Positions 59,681 to 64,000 of a stretch of DNA of 64,000 bases are shown here, piece after piece (position 1 is the stretch's first letter; every line of letters starts with the position of its first letter). The notes beneath the pieces were generated by a model that worked only from the letters and a program-made list of their open reading frames with translations, did no database searches and had not been told where the DNA came from. A program made the position numbers and the translations under genes. The DNA is from Paragonimus skrjabini miyazakii (Eukaryota; Platyhelminthes; Trematoda; Plagiorchiida; Troglotrematidae), in NCBI GenBank assembly GCA_014338405.1, contig JTDE01002047.1, forward strand, positions 1 to 64,000. The letters are read 5' to 3'.

Positions 59681-60077
59681 ATAGTGGATCTAAACCGATA
59701 GTTCGTTAAAGTGCTTTGATTTAGAATTCCACTACACCAAATGCAGTATCCAATAGATACAATCCGTCGTGTCGTTCCTGAATAATCTTGAAGGTCACAA
59801 CTGAGGTAATCCCGATGACAGATAAATTAGGAAATTTGCCGCAATAGTCAGTTGATTCCGTTAACTTCTAACTCCCCAAAATTCTGTGCACCAGCGACAC
59901 CGAACGCAGAGAGAACGCAAGGCTCGCGACGCGAGAAGTGTTATTTGTATTCATTGATTATTGATTAGTTCGATTAATTTAGTTTTAACGTCGGCTGTGT
60001 ATGTGAAGTTGTGGAAAGTAAACATTGTGAATGACAATGAGAGTTATGGAATAGAAAATAGTGTACAAAACGCTACA
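59681..60077 (-). repeat. 5' LTR of the minus-strand Gypsy element
   Basis: About 397 bp. The minus strand begins TGTAGCG at 60077, next to a TA-rich run, and ends CACTATA at 59681, followed by the primer-binding site and Gag. The part 59681-59971 is repeated at 51788-52072. TGTAG at the start with CTATA at the end would be near-perfect short inverted ends if the original was CTACA, which is what the plus copy has. Confidence 0.8.
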
Positions 60078-60101
60078 ATATATATATAAATATATATATA
60101 T
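60078..60101. repeat. TA-rich run at the right edge of the Gypsy block
   Basis: Imperfect TA repeat next to the 5' LTR start, matching the TA repeat at the left edge. Confidence 0.8.
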
Positions 60102-61232
60102 CGTATATGGTGATGATTAAAATGCATTCGCGCGATGATTCCGATTGTTGAAAGTACAATAAACTACAGAATATCAGAAGATAAATTGAATAACGTAACA
60201 CATGTTAATGTCGTACGGTACACTTCATACCAGGGAGGTTTGCTTTGTCACTGGCAGACTGATACATTATGAAGAGCCGAAACACTAGCCTACGTTTTGT
60301 GTCAACCTTGGTGGTTTTGCTTGCCTGCCGAATAACAATGCGATCCCTTGCAGCATGAAACCAGAGCTTGACAGAAGAGATGAGTTTTTTCTTGCCGTCT
60401 TTCTAATGTTCGGTCAACATTGCATGTGAAATTTTTATAACTTATAAACACTGTATTTGCTTTTCAGCCATTGAAACAAAACGGAGGCCCTGAATAAAAA
60501 TGATCCGTGCCTACTAGAAATGCTTATCCCCGTAGGGAGCTTTCTGTTGAAGAGCGTGTTCTAAGCTATGAGAATGCCGTCTCTGAATATACGCCCTACT
60601 CAAAATAAAACCGGACGTTCTAATATTATATGACATGGCAGGAGCAAATGACGATGAACGCTTACAGTAACGTACGGTTGAAACCAGCAAGCGCTCATTG
60701 GTTGAATTTGAATTGTGTGACAGAGCGTGCTGCTATGTTGATTACGTCGTTTTAGTTTTCGTTTGTGTAAGTCGTGTGCACAGCTTACTGGGCCTTCGGT
60801 TCATGCCTGTTTGTGATGTTTCCTTTCACAGGACAATTGGTGGAACCCCTACTTCGGAAGAAAGTTGTCCTCCGGCATCTCCATGTTGCCCCAATTTAGT
60901 CTAAGAGTGAACGGACAATCAGAGTAGAAAAGGCTGTCTTGTATGTTACATTACCAATCTCAAACTGGATGAAGTTTCTTACCTGAGTTTGTCTTTCAGT
61001 CTCTTCAGTTGTCCCATGGAACGTAAAGGAAGAACATGCTCTATGCTTGACTTGCCTAATGATTGGGTTAGACGTTGAAGCACTCTTCTGTACTGCAGTT
61101 AAGGATAGAATATGCCGCCTGCAATCCGCCAGCTAACGAGTATGGGCATGCGTTGGTCCTTTATTTATACTGAAGACAACAAAGTCTTACAAAATTACCT
61201 GGCTGCTTTATCACTTGGTCGGATAACTTGAC
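60102..61232. other. Intergenic or intronic DNA
   Basis: No gene or recognised element seen. Confidence 0.5.
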
Positions 61233-61335
61233 GATATCTGAACGCTCAACCACTTTCGCTTGTAAGTGATGATCAGGTTGCCCGATCGTCTCGATAGGAG
61301 ACACAGTAATTGACCTGTTAACTCTAATCGATAAA
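61233..61335 (-). mobile_element. SINE 5' fragment
   Basis: Matches only the upstream block of the SINE (ctgaacgctcaaccactttcgcttg, then gatgatcaggttgcccgatcg and ggagacacagtaa). The tRNA-like part and hammerhead are absent. Identity to the copy at 47674-47985 is high in this block. Confidence 0.75.
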
Positions 61336-63331
61336 CCAGTAATTAAAACTACCTGGACGAATCGAACTCCCCAAACTCATTAAACCTGCTAAGCGGAGTA
61401 GATTGGCTGGAAAGTCGATCTGAAGGCGAAAACTGCCATCATATGTGAGTGATGTTCGACTTGTAATGTAGCAGTTGAAACCTAAAATAACGGGCAATTA
61501 TTTTGCAACGTAGCTTCTGGTCAAGTTCTTTAAGATGCGTGTGTGAGCACAAAGCCTGTGCAGATCGCATAACTGACGTAGACGTACAACGTTTATTCCG
61601 ATAAACCAACGCTATGATAAAATCCCCTACTAACTTGTGTCGAGCAAATGTAAAATGGCAAACATCTGAAGGATAGTACCAGTTAGGGCGAACTTTTTAA
61701 ATCGCATGACGAACCATTAGATATTTATAGTTAAGGCATGTGAAACGGAGATAATTGAATGAACGCCCTCTGCGGGAATTATTTGAACATAGTTACATAA
61801 TATGTGCTCCGCGGAGCATAAAATTTTTGACTGACTAGGGTGGCAAATTCGGTTGATGTAAGTGTATGAAGACCGAATTGAGATGACAGAAAATATCGTG
61901 TGCATCAATACTTGGTTAATAGGACACCTGCACCCAACCGTCTGCCACTTCGTGAGCATCAGCAACAAAAACGCATGTTTTATTGGTACACACAACACAG
62001 TTCTGTATTGCAGTAGTGGGCAAAGTGTGGATACGAGTGAACACTTTACTGGTGACTGTTCTACATGTGTAAAAGTAAGTACCAACGTCACTCATACAAC
62101 CCACATAACCACGCAAAACTGTGCTATTATCCATCTCATACAAACTTTGATCGAGTTGTGACAAAACCTTGGATAGTCCATTTACCAACTTGTTCAAATG
62201 ACATATGTGTGATTTAAATGGGAAGAATTTGAGGAATTATCCAGCGGTCCATATCAATCATAGCTACTCGGCAGGTGCCGTAGATTGTGTAAATTGTACA
62301 TCAGTTCGTTCGAACCGTATAATGTGGAGTAATTGTGTAAACAGTGTGAATAACAGTGAAAACAAATTTTAGGTGAGTTTTAAACACAACGAGATGACAG
62401 AAAACGTAGATTGGTATCGAGTGGTCCAAGAAGTTCATACACCACGTGATATTCAGAACACCATTTAACGCTGCTGGTCCAATTTAAGGTAGAAATTGAT
62501 GATACTCCGAGGCTTTCCATTGTTTGCGGAATTCCAAAGGCGTACATATTTCTCAGGAAAACTGGATACTTGATAATTAAAGTTATTTTCCATACGCTGG
62601 TTTATTAGATTGTGTTAGGTTCCGGACAGCCGCACGCCAGCTCCCATATTTTCCATATCCCATAACCCAACGAGCCTTCTAGCCATTCCAAGGCAAACGG
62701 ATTGCCTGAAGTATTCACGAATTATGTCTACGGCTGAAGACACGAATGATGATATCCGTCTTCTGCATGTACGTCTGAAGTCACATTCAGTTCTCAAGCG
62801 GCTATTAACCATGGGGTAAGTTATCTGTCGGGAAAGGTAACGTAGTAAACATTTATCACAGCCACCGTAGTTGTTGCACAACACCTCACGCTTAACGAAG
62901 AAGCGAGCTGATTTATCGCAGATAACTGCTTCTAATTTATTTTCTACTGGTTAAGTGCTGCTACCAGTTGACACACTTGTGGTAAGAACTTCCGTGAGGT
63001 CAGATATAACAAATGACATACAGATAGATATTAACCAGTTTATCCATCCCTGCGAAAACACCGATGATGAACGGAATCGTCATAACTGGACGTACGAAAC
63101 ACTCTTGTATCGAGCTGGACTGTTTATGTACAGCTGCAAACGAAGTGGTTCTGCGTTGACGCTAGTTTACTCGCACAACAGCCTCGACATACATGCCTAC
63201 ATTCCAGTATGAAGAGAAAAATCGTCTGTTGTGGTATTTCGATTGGATGTTCGTGGAGTTTTCAACAGCGTTATGTAGTCCAGTGACAACTCCAGGTGGT
63301 CCGGATATAATGCTGCCAGTACCATACTTAC
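61336..63331. other. Gene-poor span
   Basis: No confident gene. Overlapping frames near 61.7-62.2 kb on both strands have no motif. Confidence 0.45.
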
Positions 63332-63419
63332 TGTAAACCATATGACCCCTTTGACTTCACGGAGTTGGTGTCGACGGGACCGTTTAGAAGATTGATGATT
63401 GCTCCTGAGGAACAGATTT
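63332..63419 (-). CDS. Candidate internal exon on the minus strand
   Basis: Minus strand: acceptor tatatgcatttactgcag, then 88 nt, then donor ACA|GTAAGT. Two of three phases are open. One reads ICSSGAIINLLNGPVDTN and SVKSKGSYGL, the more protein-like. The other lies inside the 144-codon frame at 63197-63631. Neighbouring exons are not identified and no family is recognised. Confidence 0.35.
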
Positions 63420-63921
63420 CTGCAGTAAATGCATATATGAGTCTGACATAAATGTGTTAGCTTTCTTACATTTGGTAGGTTCAGCGGTACGATCCGCCAC
63501 CAAACAGAAATCGTAATAAAAATTGTACATACAATGCGAATATGACAAAGGAGTATTCGCATATTTATGATCGACGGGCTCATCAACATGATCAGCCACT
63601 GAGCTGCCAACACTGGAGGCGGAACTAACATTTCTCTGATAAGATTATGAGCTTCATCACTCTTTGTTCAGCGATTACAACCTTTAATCATTGTTGTGCT
63701 AATTAAGAAAGTAAAACATTCTTCATTAATCATCACTATATATGTCTATAAACGGTAGTTAAATGTAACTACGGAACGAAATAGGGACGGGAACATATCG
63801 CAGGTTTCATCGGACGAAAATTGCATTGACTACCAAAAGGTGCAACATTAATTCAACAAAACGAAATATTACTGATGAGTTGTCAGGAATTTGGTTAATT
63901 ACAAGTTGAACATCATCCACA

Positions 63922-64000
63922 CTTGATCGCAACTGTCGCATTCCCATAAACTTTCCAGTCGACCCCTTTCGAAAAGAAGCACTAGACTCGAGTTTCACTC
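63922..64000 (-). mobile_element. SINE, cut by the window end
   Basis: The 3' end of a SINE very close in sequence to the copy at 47674-47985 (cgcattcccataaactttccagtc, then gaagcactagactcgagtttc). The retained ribozyme half has GAAAC, the UCGA loop, GUC and the helix I strand UAGUGC, all intact. The core and tRNA-like head lie beyond the window. Confidence 0.85.

Larger units (their letters stand above)
51788..60077. mobile_element. Composite block of nested and opposed Gypsy elements
   Basis: A minus-strand CsRn1-like element runs from its 5' LTR (60077) to its pol end (about 55760), and its partial 3' LTR is at 51788-52072. Between pol and that LTR lie a gag relic of another family (minus) and a related plus-strand CsRn1-like copy that is cut off in integrase. 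The two pol genes are therefore tail to tail. Insertion into the 3' region followed by deletion explains most of it; an inversion between two copies is the alternative. Confidence 0.85.

Noticed and set aside
62615..62884. 89-codon minus frame rich in Arg and Cys as a gene
   Set aside because: No domain pattern or splice support; composition follows local GC content.

Overview
The window is AT-rich eukaryotic DNA from an animal genome, most likely a digenean trematode (a fluke). I cannot name the species. The evidence is the repeat content: Ty3/Gypsy elements of the CsRn1 type with a CX2HX9CX3C Gag finger, Penelope-like elements (PLEs), and a tRNA-derived SINE that carries a hammerhead ribozyme as the schistosome Sm-alpha family does. 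There is no long intact host gene. Most of the sequence looks intergenic or intronic, with decayed mobile elements scattered through it and one dense retrotransposon block at 51.8-60.1 kb.

Layout. 1-11.5 kb: a TCA microsatellite, an old SINE copy (800-1095) and one cysteine/histidine-rich open frame (3724-4077). 11.5-13.5 kb: a PLE reverse transcriptase relic (minus) and a 145-bp hairpin element with a tRNA-like core. 18.9-21.6 kb: three SINE copies. 25.0-25.7 kb: a PLE 3' end with a ~240-bp inverted copy of itself, each arm holding a hammerhead ribozyme. 28.9-30.3 kb: an internally deleted Gypsy element (integrase plus 3' LTR), directly followed by a minus-strand PLE 3' end with a hammerhead core (30.37-30.79 kb). 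32.2-32.5 kb: two SINE pieces in opposite orientation. 36188-36287: a 100-N assembly gap. 38.1-38.8 kb: the best host-gene candidate, the last exons of a plus-strand gene with splice sites, stop and AATAAA. 46.1-48.7 kb: a PLE C-terminus, the best preserved SINE with a complete type I hammerhead, and a PLE reverse transcriptase piece. 63.3-63.4 kb: a possible minus-strand exon. 63922-64000: a SINE cut off by the window end.

The block at 51788-60077 is a composite. A minus-strand CsRn1-like Gypsy copy, whose 5' LTR starts TGTAG and which sits in a TA repeat, has been broken before its 3' LTR. A plus-strand relative and a gag piece of a third Gypsy family lie in the break, so the two pol genes run tail to tail. 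All copies are dead: stops, frameshifts and lost catalytic residues.

The most interesting layer is RNA. Two unrelated retroelement types here encode hammerhead ribozymes of different topology. The SINE has a type I hammerhead on the minus strand. The PLE has a type III hammerhead in both arms of its inverted repeat, with base changes that keep the pairing. Hammerheads are already known in both element classes, so the novelty lies in these particular families and arrangements.
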